NCBI GenBank assembly: GCA_026770025.1
Contig: JAMXDE010000035.1
Location: 124,001-188,000 of the forward strand
Source of the DNA: Craspedostauros australis
Taxonomy: Eukaryota; Bacillariophyta; Bacillariophyceae; Mastogloiales; Achnanthaceae
Length of the DNA: 64,000 nucleotides
Direction: 5' to 3'
Shown: positions 28,355-38,009 of the stretch, piece after piece
Numbering within the stretch: the first letter of the stretch is position 1
Layout of the letters: each line of letters opens with the position of its first letter
The notes under the pieces: model-generated
Databases searched by the model: none
The model's input: the letters and a program-made list of their open reading frames with translations, nothing else
What the model was told of the DNA's origin: nothing
Made by a program: the position numbers and the translations under genes

Positions 28355-30159
28355 TTAGATGTCAAATATTGGATGGCCATGGTCGAGTTCGTACTGAATC
28401 AAAACACAGCAGGCCTCAAATAGGCACTGATGCTTGCTCAGTTGATTGCGGTACCCATTCGCAAGTGCTTGGAAGTTCTTGATTCTTCCGTTAAAGCTCT
28501 CATGCCGTGCTCTTGCTCGATTCTTGAACTTCCTCACAGCAGCAGAATCACACGGATTTGGGGCACTGATTGTAGGCTCATTGTTGTACCCCCCATCAGC
28601 AATTACCAGGGCATTCGGTGGGATCTTGGATTTGAGACCATCTGGCTTGCGATACATCACCAGATCTGAAGTGGAAGCTGGAAATGGCCCATTGATCCAC
28701 ACCAGCTTGCTCTCTGCCAGGGATATCCCGAGCTCATACGTCAAACCAGCTGAGTGAGACTTGTGAGAGTACCACTTGGTTCCTGGGTCCATCCGTGGTT
28801 CTTGGATCCTGATGTGAACACCATCAACAGTGATGATGAAGTGTTTATCGTCTCCTGTAAGTTCTGTTGTGTTTGGCGGCCAGATGACCTATTGATGGTG
28901 TACCAGAATAAAAAGAAAGAAGAGAAACATGTGAGAGAGTTCGTTCGAGAGAAGGAAATGAAAGAAGCATTCCAGCACAAGATTCCCTTTGTCACACTTG
29001 CCTTTTGTGGCAGCAGGGCTTGAATAGCTGGCAAGTACGACCAGATGAGACCACGGATAGTCTTCTCATCCAAATTCCATCGGCCAGCCATCACATGCTC
29101 TGTGCAGTATGTTTTCAGCCAGTTCAAGACAACAAAGAGATCGCGCGGACGCGGACGTTTGAATTGTGCCGTTTGGCTGTTGAAGAGATCCACGAAGAGA
29201 GAAGCAAAGCTTTCAGGGCACAATCCGTACGTTGCAGCAAAGCGAGTCTGCATCGTGCGATCTGCCATCTTTTCCTGACGGAAACCGGCATACTTGAGGC
29301 CAAGTGTGAGCACTTCACCGTGCCCCAAGAAATCGGTTTCGGTTGATGTCTGGGTTGCCGTGCTGCTGCCCTCGCTGCCTCCATCATGCTGCCTTCCTCT
29401 GGTGCTTGTGATGGTTGCGGTGGTGGTGCTCTCGCCGCCTCCGGCTCGCCGCGGTCCCCTGTTGCTTGCAATTGTTGCAGTGTTGCTGCTCTTGCTGCTT
29501 GCAGTGGTGGTGCTCTCGCTGCCTCTGCCTCGCGGCAGCCGTCTGCTGCTTGCAATGCTCGTGGTGGTGGCGCTCTCACCGCCTCTGCCTCGCGGCAGCC
29601 GTCTGCTGCTTGCAATGGTCGCGGTGGTGGTGCTCTCGCCGCCTCCAGCTCGCTGCGGTCCCCTGCTGCTTGCAATTGTTGCGGTGTTGCTGCTCTCGCT
29701 GCTTGCGATACTTGCGGTGGTGGTGCTCTCGCTGCCTCTGCCTCGCCGTGGTCTCCTGCTGCTTGCGATTGTTGCGGTGGTGGTGCTCTTGCCGCCTCCA
29801 CCTCGCTGCAGCCCTCTGCTGCTTGCGATACTTGCGGTGGTGGTGCTCTCGCTGCCTCTGCCTCGCCGCGGTCTCCTGCTGCTTGCGATTGTTGCGGTGT
29901 TGCTGCTCTCGCTGCTTGCGATGCTCGCGGTGCTGCTACTCAAGCTGCCTCTGCCTCGTTGCCTTCCTCTGCTGCTTGCAACGGTTGCGGTGGTGGTGCT
30001 CTCGCTGTCTCCTCCTCGCTGCCGCCCCCTGCTGCTGGCGATTCTCGCAGTGCTGCTGCTCGTGCTGCCTCCGCCTCGCTGCCGTCCCCTGCTGCTCATG
30101 GTTGTTGTGGTGGTTCCTCCCTTGCTGCCATCCTCTGCTGCTCGCGATGGTTGCGGCAC
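28355..30159 (-). CDS. PIF/Harbinger DDE transposase, two exons (about 565 aa)
   Basis: Exon 1 is 30159-28996 and exon 2 is 28888-28355. The 107-bp intron runs from GTGACA to CAATAG and joins the two frames cleanly. Exon 2 encodes the DDE_Tnp_4 core: VIWPPN, D410 in ITVDGVHI, the YSHKSHSAGLTYELGI block, D486 in VIADGGYNN and E518 in RHESFNGRIKNF. Exon 1 ends with the helical N-terminal region (LGLKYAGFRQEKM, FVVLNWLKTYCTEHVM). Before that is an unusual arm of roughly 270 residues made of Ser/Thr and Arg/Gly repeats. The gene cuts and joins transposon ends and presumably acts on the flanking TIRs. It appears intact. Long ORFs on the plus strand over exon 1 are shadows of the repeat. Confidence 0.88.
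29385..30130 (-). repeat. 60-bp tandem repeat coding for the transposase Arg/Gly arm
   Basis: About a dozen copies of a 60-bp unit lie here (for example 29521-29580 and 29581-29640). In the transposase frame each encodes 20 residues of the type ESTTTATIASSRGRQRGGGS. Copies differ by substitutions and by loss of part of a unit. All frames remain open through it. Confidence 0.85.
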
Positions 30160-30400
30160 GGCTTCCCTCGCTGCCTCCGCCTCAATGCCCTCCTCCGATG
30201 CTTGTTGCCCAGCTTGTTGGGCTTGCTGTCTTGTTCGATTGTATGATGACTGATAGTGGATGGCAAGAGCACCAACAAAACGCGAACAGAAATGGAGGCT
30301 TTTCCGCCGTTGCCTTGTTGTGTGATGACATCGCCTCGATCAAATCACGTGCGTCATTTTTCATCTGGAGTGTCACGAGGCTTCACGAATGAATCGTGAC

Positions 30401-30590
30401 TGCTTTCAACGGCTCTCTATTAGTTTCAACACCTCGCCGATAGTTTCAACACCTCGCCGATAGTTTCAACGTTTCTTCATTAGTTTCAACGTTTCGTCAT
30501 TAGTTTCAACGGTTCTTCATTAGTTTCAACGTTTCGTCATTAGTTTCAACGTTTCGTCATTAGTTTCAACAGATCAGTGATAGTTTCAAC
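30401..30590 (+). repeat. right 20-bp array: 9 x TAGTTTCAAC plus one degenerate copy
   Basis: TAGTTTCAAC starts at 30421 and at every 20th base up to 30581. A degenerate TGCTTTCAAC at 30401 keeps the phase. Spacers are ACCTCGCCGA and GTTTCGTCAT types, different from the left array. Orientation is the same as on the left, not inverted. Confidence 0.92.
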
Positions 30591-30734
30591 GTTTATTTGC
30601 GATTAGCCTGGTGTTCGGATTTTAAAACAATAACGGTTATAGACGTTATATTTTCTTCTACTGGTCCAGCATATTAGTCGCTGTAGTCGAATCGTGATTG
30701 CGTTTCTAGAGTGGTCGTCTTGGTCAAGTGCGAT

Positions 30735-30768
30735 CGAGTGTCAGTTTCAACGGAATTCCCGTGCCTTG
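30735..30768 (-). repeat. Harbinger right TIR
   Basis: The plus strand reads AGTGTCAGTTTCAACGGAAT and then CCCGTGCCTTG, the inverse of the left end. An AGTTTCAAC motif is again contained in it. Confidence 0.85.
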
Positions 30769-30771
30769 CAG
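30769..30771. repeat. Harbinger TSD, right (CAG)
   Basis: Partner of 23313-23315. Confidence 0.7.
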
Positions 30772-31621
30772 ACTGACCTCGTGTGGCTACGTACGTCATG
30801 TACCTGTGAATATGAGCTCTGACACGAGCACGAGGCTGGGAAATGACATACTTGCAGACGAGGGCAACGGTCAAGACAGCCAGCAATCAGCGGTGGTGAC
30901 TTGGTGCACCTGACGAAGGCAGACACTTTTCATTTATGGGCGATCACAGATTGTTCAAGTTGCTTCCTCTCACGACCACGGCAGAAGAAGCTGGAGCATT
31001 TGATACTCTGCGAAATACTCTCTACCTATTCTATTCTATGGGGAATCTACGGGCACGATGGTACTTGGGGGCTCTACGGGCATGATGGTACATGGAGGCA
31101 CCATTTATCGCAAAGCACAAGCGTGCGCGCACGCCCTTCTGATGCCACGGCATCGTATTCCGAAATGATTCGCTATCATGCGCGACGCAGCGTGGCAGCC
31201 GTGTGATGGGTAGATGCTGGGTGACAGATGGCGGATGAATGTGTGGATGGATGTGTGAGAGGGCTTCTCGAAGTGCATGCTCGTGCAGCGGGCACTGTCT
31301 CCCCTCGATGTGCGCAAGATCGTTTATTCCAAGATCGCTCCCACACGCAAAAAGGCGGCCGCTGCAAATCAGCAAGCCGACGTGTCGGAGACCATCAGCA
31401 CCAGCATCAGCGACCAACCACCAAGCGAACAGGCACTCCACAGCCAACCCGCAATTGACCAATTGCCACACCGTCCGGTCACCTGAATATCATCCACCCA
31501 GCAATTCAAACACCAACTCAAACACCAATTTAAACAGCAATCCATCAAGACGTCGACCCATCCATCCAATCGCATATAGTACATAGTCACTCTCGATCAT
31601 CGATGCGCTGCTGGTAAGAAA
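30772..31621. other. intergenic, 5' of the DUF6824 gene
   Basis: No gene is supported. A short duplication (CTACGGGCACGATGGTAC and CTACGGGCATGATGGTAC) lies at 31047-31095. The promoter and leader of the plus-strand gene at 31622 are expected here; I see no clear core motif. Confidence 0.4.
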
Positions 31622-33301
31622 ATGTGCCTCGAATTGACCGCCAATCCAGACTCATCCAATGTCAGTGCTTGTACCACGGCGCCCGTGGTGTCGAGCGAAG
31701 CCATCAACGTCCTGACGACATCGAACGAAAAGGTGGCACCAACTGCAGCGACGACGATGCCAGCCGCAACACCCAATGACAGTCTGTTGAAGTCTTCATC
31801 GAGTGTGATGTCTGCTGCCAAGAAACGGCAGTTCATGGACGAAGCGAGGACTTTGCTACCTCACGATTACACACCTGGAGATTTCGATGTGCTGTGTGGT
31901 CGAGGAGCCATATGCTGGAAGCACCCAGGCAACGTCCGGTACAAGGCCTTGATCAAGGCTAACGCCCTGAAGTACAACACGGCGCCGAAGAAGATCGACA
32001 AGAGCGTCGTCGTTGCGTCTGTCATTAAAAAGCTGCGCCGGAACGGGACGCTGTTCCTCAAGCGCGACGCCGATACTAACCATTGGTACGATATTGGCAA
32101 CAACGTGGCCCGCGACAAGGCTGGGCATGCCATCAGAGACTGCCTCAAGAAGCTCCTGCAACGGCAGCGACGACTCGCCGAGGCAAAGGACTCCAAGGCA
32201 AGGGGCGTCAAGGCATCCGCTGCCACTTCCGTAGACAAGGCGCGAGCTGCCGTCAACGGCGGAGCAAGCATGTGCAAGATCAAGGATGGAACTCATACCG
32301 AACACCAAGCCAGCACGCCAACGCGCCTGGGATCAGGTGACATGGTCTGCATGTCGCTCTGCAGCGACCAGCAAGGGCTGACATGCCACCCACCGCATGG
32401 GCCGCTCGCGCCAAGCACCCAAGAGATGCAAATCGCAAGATCAAGACTGCCTGTCGTCTCTCACGATCTCGCCCCCACCGCGTCGTCGACGAAAGACCTT
32501 GACAGGACCTTCGCGTCGCTCGCCTCTCGGATCAGTTCATCCTGCGAGTTCTCCTCCGCAGACCCATTGGAATATGGATCCTGCTGTTCTGAATGGAACA
32601 TGGATGATCTCATTCCGATTGTATCCACCGTGGCTCCAACTGGCAGCTACGTGGGCACAATCGCTGTGATATCCGATGATGGTAGTGTCAGTGTCAGTGC
32701 CAGTGCTGATGTTAGTGTTGGTGCAAATACCGTTGCTGATGCCTGTACTTTCGTGATGGAACAACCAGCAGAGGCGAGGTGCGGTCATTCGCCGACGCGC
32801 ATGAATAAGGGTGGCCTCCATGGCAGCTTTCGTGGTTCTGCCCATGTGAGAGACGCTCCTTCTGCAGCCACAAGGCTAATGCCCCGTGGCGCCTCGCTTC
32901 TGCACCATGTCTCAGAAGACAGGTTCATCACACTCGATGATGAGGTGGAGAAAGTCCTCGATGCACCAAAGAAAGTATCGTTGCCTCGCCCACCATCCGC
33001 CGTGTTCCGTCTTCCTGCGCTCCCGGATGAACGTGCCACGAAATGGGTGCATGGTTGGATGATGGGCGAAAACCCAGCCGAGAGCAGTTTTGCGTCACTT
33101 GATGTGACAGACAGCGGCATGAGCTCAGATAGAGCTCCAGAATCCGCGCCACCATCCGCAGCTGAAGCTGAAACCGTAGCCGCATTCGCAGCTGTTCGGA
33201 GGCAACAGCCTGTATCGACCTTGTTCGACTTCATGCCATTCCATGAGCTGCATGAAGGTGATTTTGACTTTTCCACTTCGCCGTTTAACGATGCAATATG
33301 A
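31622..33301 (+). CDS. DUF6824-domain protein (559 aa)
   Basis: Residues about 87-178 match the DUF6824 pattern. They contain DFDVLCGRG, then HPGNVRYKALI, a KSVVVASVIKKLRRNGTLFLKRD segment and WYDIGNNVARDKAGHAIRD. This domain is widespread and multi-copy in diatoms and is thought to belong to nuclear regulatory proteins; its biochemical role is not established. The N-terminal 80 residues and the C-terminal ~380 are low-complexity (Ala/Ser/Thr), with short tracts such as SVSVSASADVSVGANT. The ATG at 31622 is the first of the frame, and no intron is needed. There are no membrane or signal sequences. Confidence 0.85.
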   Translation: MCLELTANPDSSNVSACTTAPVVSSEAINVLTTSNEKVAPTAATTMPAATPNDSLLKSSSSVMSAAKKRQFMDEARTLLPHDYTPGDFDVLCGRGAICWKHPGNVRYKALIKANALKYNTAPKKIDKSVVVASVIKKLRRNGTLFLKRDADTNHWYDIGNNVARDKAGHAIRDCLKKLLQRQRRLAEAKDSKARGVKASAATSVDKARAAVNGGASMCKIKDGTHTEHQASTPTRLGSGDMVCMSLCSDQQGLTCHPPHGPLAPSTQEMQIARSRLPVVSHDLAPTASSTKDLDRTFASLASRISSSCEFSSADPLEYGSCCSEWNMDDLIPIVSTVAPTGSYVGTIAVISDDGSVSVSASADVSVGANTVADACTFVMEQPAEARCGHSPTRMNKGGLHGSFRGSAHVRDAPSAATRLMPRGASLLHHVSEDRFITLDDEVEKVLDAPKKVSLPRPPSAVFRLPALPDERATKWVHGWMMGENPAESSFASLDVTDSGMSSDRAPESAPPSAAEAETVAAFAAVRRQQPVSTLFDFMPFHELHEGDFDFSTSPFNDAI

Positions 33302-34689
33302 CTGAATATAAGTAGAGTAGCTGCGTTGTATGCATTTATTATCACTCGAACAGACGAAAAATGAGGTCAACGAGGGCGATTGTGTTGCATGGTGACGTTG
33401 GCAACCATGAATGCAATCGAACCTAAAGTGTTGCAAGTCGGTCTCGTCATCGCCACTCAGACAGAAACGAGTGAATCGTCAACTCGATCAGTGTTCTTTG
33501 CGTTACTTGCAACGTACGGCACATATGGTCGTTCATGTTCCATGGGATATCACATCCAATGAAGCCGGGAAGGACCGGTTCTGCCAACGCAACATACGAA
33601 TATCCAGAAGGTAGTATGCGCGCATGGCGCAGGTTTGGGAGATCAGGGGACGGATCTTCATTTGGCTTTCTTATTTACTCCAAACCGACTCTTCGCGGAT
33701 GGCTGCGATGTATGAAGCAGTTTTATTCGTGCGATTGTGTCGTGAATGAAGTGATGAGGTGTTCGAGAGCCTCGGCAGAGGGTCACATGTGGCACGACCT
33801 ATCCTTCAGTCTGCGCCACCTGTAGACAACATCAATGTGTTCATATCATAGGTAGTACGGGGTTCACCCACGCGTGTCTGCGATGGCGATGGCTATCTCG
33901 CCCTCACCCACTTTGTGCCTGGAGGTGCGGACTTTCGATGGCGTCACTTGGCAAGGAGAAGTTGATGAGATGTTGGTCATGCGACTGTTGTTCATCTTGC
34001 TCGTTTTGTTCACCTTGCTCATCATCTCAATCATTTCCCCCAGATGAGTGCACTCTGACTCTGAGACGATGGCAACCTCCGATATCCTGCTGTTGCGCCG
34101 ACTGGATCTCCATTTGTCCCAACGATCGCAAGTTACCAGCGATTCGGATTGAACAACCCCACAGGAGCTCATGGTGATTAAAACGCGCGGCCGTCAATGC
34201 TGCTGATAGATCATCTATCCTCCACATGATGGATATTTAATCATCCCAAGAGGGGGATACATCACAGTGCTCCAAGGGGCGGTCAGTTCATGTGATGTGA
34301 TGCGCAACACCAGGCTCGCAACCTCGCCGACCACTTACTGGTGACGCTTTCTGTTTCGTGTCCGAACGCCGATGAGCACCGACGAGCGCCGATGAACACT
34401 GACGAATGAGAAAGAAGCGAATCAAGAACGAGAAAAAGATACCTTTTCCAGACATATCGCCAATTTCTTCGATCCCCAAACACACACCACACAGGTTGAA
34501 TCGCACTCGCGTGACAAGTGTTGCGCGAACAATATGGCTACGAAAAGTTAACTCTGCCCTGCTCGCCAATATCGTCGCGCCCCTCCCATGATGCCACGAA
34601 TGCATCATCATGTTTCCTCCCATTTCACTTTCACTTCATACCACCAGCCCAAGACGATCAACTTCATCCATCGGTGTGGATTGCCGCGT
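33302..34689. other. intergenic region between convergent genes
   Basis: The stretch separates the 3' ends of the DUF6824 gene (plus) and the 484-aa gene (minus). ORFs of up to 111 codons occur on both strands but none is recognisable. Nothing else was seen. Confidence 0.45.
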
Positions 34690-36144
34690 TCACACTTCGA
34701 TGCATCCCATCGCAAACTTAGGACGGCCGATCTTCTTAGCCGGTGCGAGCGGTCTTGGTGGTGGTTGCAAATAATCGATGCCCACCGAGGTGGTGCGACG
34801 GGCTGTGGCATATTTCCGCAGGAGGATGCTGTGCCGCTTACGGGTGGCCACCGAATTGACGATGCTCTGTGTCTTGGCGCTGTGGGTTGTGGAGTCCTGC
34901 GATACCATGGACGATGGCAGCACGCAGTTCCAGGAATCGAAAGGGACCCATGCCGCGTTCTCCTCGTTGCCGTGCTGCGTCGTGGCGTCATCGTCGTCGA
35001 GGCTTTCCGGTTCGGGCAATTTTCGTGGCTTTTGCAGGAGCTTTCGCTTCGTTGGACTTGCGTTGTGCATTGTGCCGCCAAATGGCGAACCCCTCTTTGC
35101 CTTCGAGGCGACTTGGCGGAATTCTGGTTTGGAGTGAAGCGGTGAGACGAAATTGCTGCCACCAGCCTTGAGGAAGGCATTGGAGTGATTACGGTTGCCA
35201 CCATGAGTTGGATTGCACGAGTAAGTGTGGCCGCGATTGCGATTGTAGATGTGATTTGAATATCGACCTTGGATTTGGCGTTGGGTGTTGAGTGGTCGTC
35301 TTTCTTGATGATGCATTGGCGTTGGCGCCGGCGTTAGCGTTTGTTGGCGATGACGTTGCTGCTGTTGCTGATCAAGGTGTTGCTCGTTTGTCTTTGGCTC
35401 CGCTCCAATTGCTTTCGTTGTCGGTCTTGGTCCCTTCTCTTGTTGTCGCGGTTGGTCGGATTGTTTTCCAACATGTGATTGGCCATCATGTGCCGGCTGT
35501 TGTCGCGGTGGTTGCTTCGCTTGTGGTTTTTCTGCTTTCTTATGTTCGTCCCCCTTGTCCCCTTTATCTGATTCCAAATCTAACACAAAGTAATACAACG
35601 GCTGCTGCGTCTGCGAAGATGTGGTTGCATCCTTCGTTGCTGTTGCATCGACATCTGTCATCTCGTCGAAAGCCTGCATGCGCTGTGACAGGACCGTGGT
35701 GATTGTCGAGAAGCTATCGCGGGGAATGAACTTGATGAGGTGCTCGCTGGTGGAGCATGACGAGTTATTGTCCATCGCCTCAGCCGTGACAGGATCGTCC
35801 GTACTGGTCGTGACGGAAACGTACTTCGCATTGCTCGTCATGACCGCGTCATCGATTGGCTTTGTATTGATATTCGCGTTGGCATTGGCAATTGGGTTGC
35901 TGTTGACGCGGTTACCGTGCGCGCCACCCTTGGTCACCAATGACGAAGATACTTTGCGCCATGATCCCGTCAAGTACTGTTGATCCTGCTGTTCGCAAGT
36001 TGTTGGTGCGATTCCTGAGCTGTCAATCGGTGCTGTGCCTGCTCCTCCTGCTACCGTTGGCGATGATGATGCTAATGGCGACTTGGATGGTGGTGCCAAT
36101 CGTTGACGACCAGCGTTTGCGGTCTGGCGACAGAGTGCGTACAT
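34690..36144 (-). CDS. disordered Gln/Asn-rich protein with AT-hook-like C-terminus (484 aa)
   Basis: No family is recognised. The protein is mostly low complexity: Ala/Pro/Ser at the start, a Gln/Pro/Lys-rich middle (about residues 200-270, with LDQQQQQRHRQQ), and an Asn/Gly/His/Arg-rich stretch (about 290-330). Two islands look more ordered: LIKFIPRDSFSTITTVLSQR near 140, and AAWVPFDSWNCVLPSSM near 405. Near the end, KKIGRPKF resembles the GRP core of an AT-hook, which binds the minor groove, so a nuclear or RNA/DNA-binding role is possible. The single long frame and its sequence character favour a real gene. It is head to head with the Elongin-B-like gene. Confidence 0.6.
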   Translation of the reverse strand: MYALCRQTANAGRQRLAPPSKSPLASSSPTVAGGAGTAPIDSSGIAPTTCEQQDQQYLTGSWRKVSSSLVTKGGAHGNRVNSNPIANANANINTKPIDDAVMTSNAKYVSVTTSTDDPVTAEAMDNNSSCSTSEHLIKFIPRDSFSTITTVLSQRMQAFDEMTDVDATATKDATTSSQTQQPLYYFVLDLESDKGDKGDEHKKAEKPQAKQPPRQQPAHDGQSHVGKQSDQPRQQEKGPRPTTKAIGAEPKTNEQHLDQQQQQRHRQQTLTPAPTPMHHQERRPLNTQRQIQGRYSNHIYNRNRGHTYSCNPTHGGNRNHSNAFLKAGGSNFVSPLHSKPEFRQVASKAKRGSPFGGTMHNASPTKRKLLQKPRKLPEPESLDDDDATTQHGNEENAAWVPFDSWNCVLPSSMVSQDSTTHSAKTQSIVNSVATRKRHSILLRKYATARRTTSVGIDYLQPPPRPLAPAKKIGRPKFAMGCIEV

Positions 36145-37114
36145 GGTGTTGCGTTGCTCAAGGATTCGTTACTTGAATGCTGCGATGTGTGAGCGTGTGT
36201 GGGTGTGTGATGGTCTCAGCCGCAGTGCCTGATGCGTTTGTGCGAGTTGACCACATTTGTGTGGTGGCAGGATGGATTGGTTCGGATACTCCGTTGCCTC
36301 CGATCCGACTGCCACCAATACCGTGCCATGTCATGTCGTGCAATGCCGTGCCATGCCATCTTGCTGCACCATCTTGCTCCGTCATCTTGTCCTGTTTCTT
36401 GGTCCCTCGTGTGTCGTGTTTCATCTTGCATGTGGTTGGTGTCTTGGCGAAACAACATGGAAAAATGTGGCAACCAAGCAAGAGACAAAACCGCGACCGC
36501 GTCCGTGGTTCCACCACCATGGATGATGTGGGACTCAGTCTTGTTTTTTTGGTTACGAATCGTTGTGAGGCCACCACGAACCAAGAGAGAACAATCAGGG
36601 AGAAAAGGCACACGCGCTCGTCTTCTTGGGTGCAACCAAGAAATTGTTCTTGTTGGTGGCTCGATGTACGCGCCTTCGGAAGTTGCAGACGCTACCACAA
36701 CAAGAAGAGCGATGAGGATCAAGTCCACGTCTCCAACCGACAGAAACAGCGGTGTTGGGTGTTGATTGCTTTCCTTCCGCGGCACACGCACAGCGAAGCA
36801 GATCTGTTTTCTTGTCTTCTTGCATTCTCTGTTGTTCCTCACTCGACTGTCGGCTTCGTTCGTGTGGTGACGACGATCGCGTGAGTACGACCACTTCGAC
36901 CTCTTGACGAGGGGGCGCCATTTCAATCATGAGTCGATCACGAGTTATCGACTCCCTCCAAAACCCCACAACGAGAACACAACAACACGGTTGAAACGCA
37001 ACAAGAACAAAGGCAAGAACGCCTTCTCTTGAACGCCAAGGACACGCAGATCCATACCATACTCTGCAATACTCTGCTCACTCTCAACAACAACAGCACC
37101 AATACCGATCCAAG
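36145..37114. promoter_or_regulatory. shared upstream region of two divergent genes (970 bp)
   Basis: The minus-strand gene begins at 36144 and the plus-strand Elongin-B-like gene at 37115, so both must be controlled from here. Overlapping ORFs of about 235 codons exist on both strands (36177-36884 and 36216-36926). They mirror each other and lack domains. CATGTCATGTCG and GCCATGCC-type short repeats occur near 36322-36360. Confidence 0.4.
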
Positions 37115-37134
37115 ATGTAAGCATCCAATGGCAA

Positions 37135-37169
<35 letters not shown>

Positions 37170-37680
37170 GTCTTGAGACACATTGCATGTATCGATCGAT
37201 GAACAGTGCTGTTTGTAATGATCGCGACGTTCCAGGTCGACGTTGCAGCGCTGCTTGGTGTTACCATAGATCCAGAGCCATACTTCTCACCAATCTCCTT
37301 CTGCTGTTGCATGGTTGTCTACTCCGCCACAATAACTATACTCGTATCCTCTCCTACTGTCTCACGAGACCGCGCTCCATCATGTCTCACGCTGCCGCAG
37401 GTACATCCGCGTCAAACGAAGAAACCAAACCTACTTCATCAACTGCACGCCCGAGAATACGGCCGGGTTCGTGAAGGAGCAGGTTGCCCTGGCAACGAAG
37501 GAATCCTGGAAGACGGATCAGATGCGTCTCATCGTGCCGAAGAACAACCAGGTTCTCAAAGACGACGAACCGTTGGCAAAGCACACGGAGAACGATTCGG
37601 AGCTGCATGTCGTCTTTCAGATATCAGAGAATGAATGGGAAAGTGTGGATGTGGAATCGACGCTGGTGGCGGCCAGTTGA
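37115..37680 (+). CDS. Elongin-B-like ubiquitin-fold protein (93 aa), intron splits the start codon
   Basis: The coding sequence is the AT at 37115-37116 joined to 37401-37680. The intron of 284 bp starts GTAAGC and ends CCGCAG, and splicing creates the ATG. The product begins MYIRVKRRNQTYFI. It then follows the Elongin B layout: a beta-hairpin, a helix (TAGFVKEQVALATKES), MRLIVPKNNQVLKDDEPL, and a final strand LHVVFQISENEWESVDVE comparable to the end of the animal protein's ubiquitin fold. Elongin B partners Elongin C in Cullin-2/5 ubiquitin ligases and in the Elongin elongation factor. It is shorter than the human protein (118 aa). If translation began at the first Met inside exon 2 (37471), the first strands of the fold would be lost, which argues for the spliced start. 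Another ubiquitin-like family cannot be excluded. Confidence 0.65.
37138..37165. repeat. (CT)n microsatellite inside the Elongin-B-like intron
   Basis: About 28 bp of CT repeat begins 21 bases after the splice donor. A pyrimidine tract at the 5' end of the intron is unusual; the branch and acceptor tract lie nearly 250 bp away. Confidence 0.85.
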
Positions 37681-38009
37681 GTTTTGAATGACAGGAGCCA
37701 TACTCACATAGCATTGATGCGCACAAGGAGGCGCACAGGTTCGCATGCTCCCGAACGTCAGTAAGAGCAGCAAAGATACTATCAATACGTAGGAGCTCCA
37801 TAGATGCCCGTAACGTACCAATACAATACGATCTAAGGCGCGATCTTATGACAGAAAACCGAATACCGCATTCAAATGTGCTCCCTAACATAATCGTGGT
37901 CGGATCGGGTCGATGAGTACTTAAAGTACGGCACACCCCTACCCAGAGAGTGAGTGCCCATGCATCCGCCACGAAGTTGCCAGTTGTACCACAAATCCCC
38001 AACACATCA

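Larger units (their letters stand above)
23316..30768. mobile_element. complete PIF/Harbinger-like DNA transposon (7,453 bp)
   Basis: Both ends begin CAAGGCACGGGAATT[T/C]CG followed by TTGAAACTG in inverted orientation. They are flanked by the 3-bp duplication CAG (23313-23315 and 30769-30771). A 3-bp TSD of type CWG or TWA is a hallmark of PIF/Harbinger. The encoded transposase (28355-30159, minus) confirms the superfamily. Three other ORFs lie inside (25207-25683 minus, 26394-27506 plus, 27638-28282 plus). Arrays of TAGTTTCAAC sit 170 bp inside the left end and 180 bp inside the right end. The element inserted only 83 bp beyond the right end of the putative larger transposon. Confidence 0.88.

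Noticed and set aside
29294..30392. Three overlapping plus-strand ORFs of 286-325 codons, rich in Leu/Val/Cys/Ala
   Set aside because: They lie opposite the Arg/Gly repeat of the transposase. The 60-bp period keeps every frame open, and only the minus frame joins the DDE core through a valid intron.
36177..36926. Mirror ORFs of about 235 codons on both strands
   Set aside because: They lie in the shared upstream region of two divergent genes, have no domains and cannot both be real.
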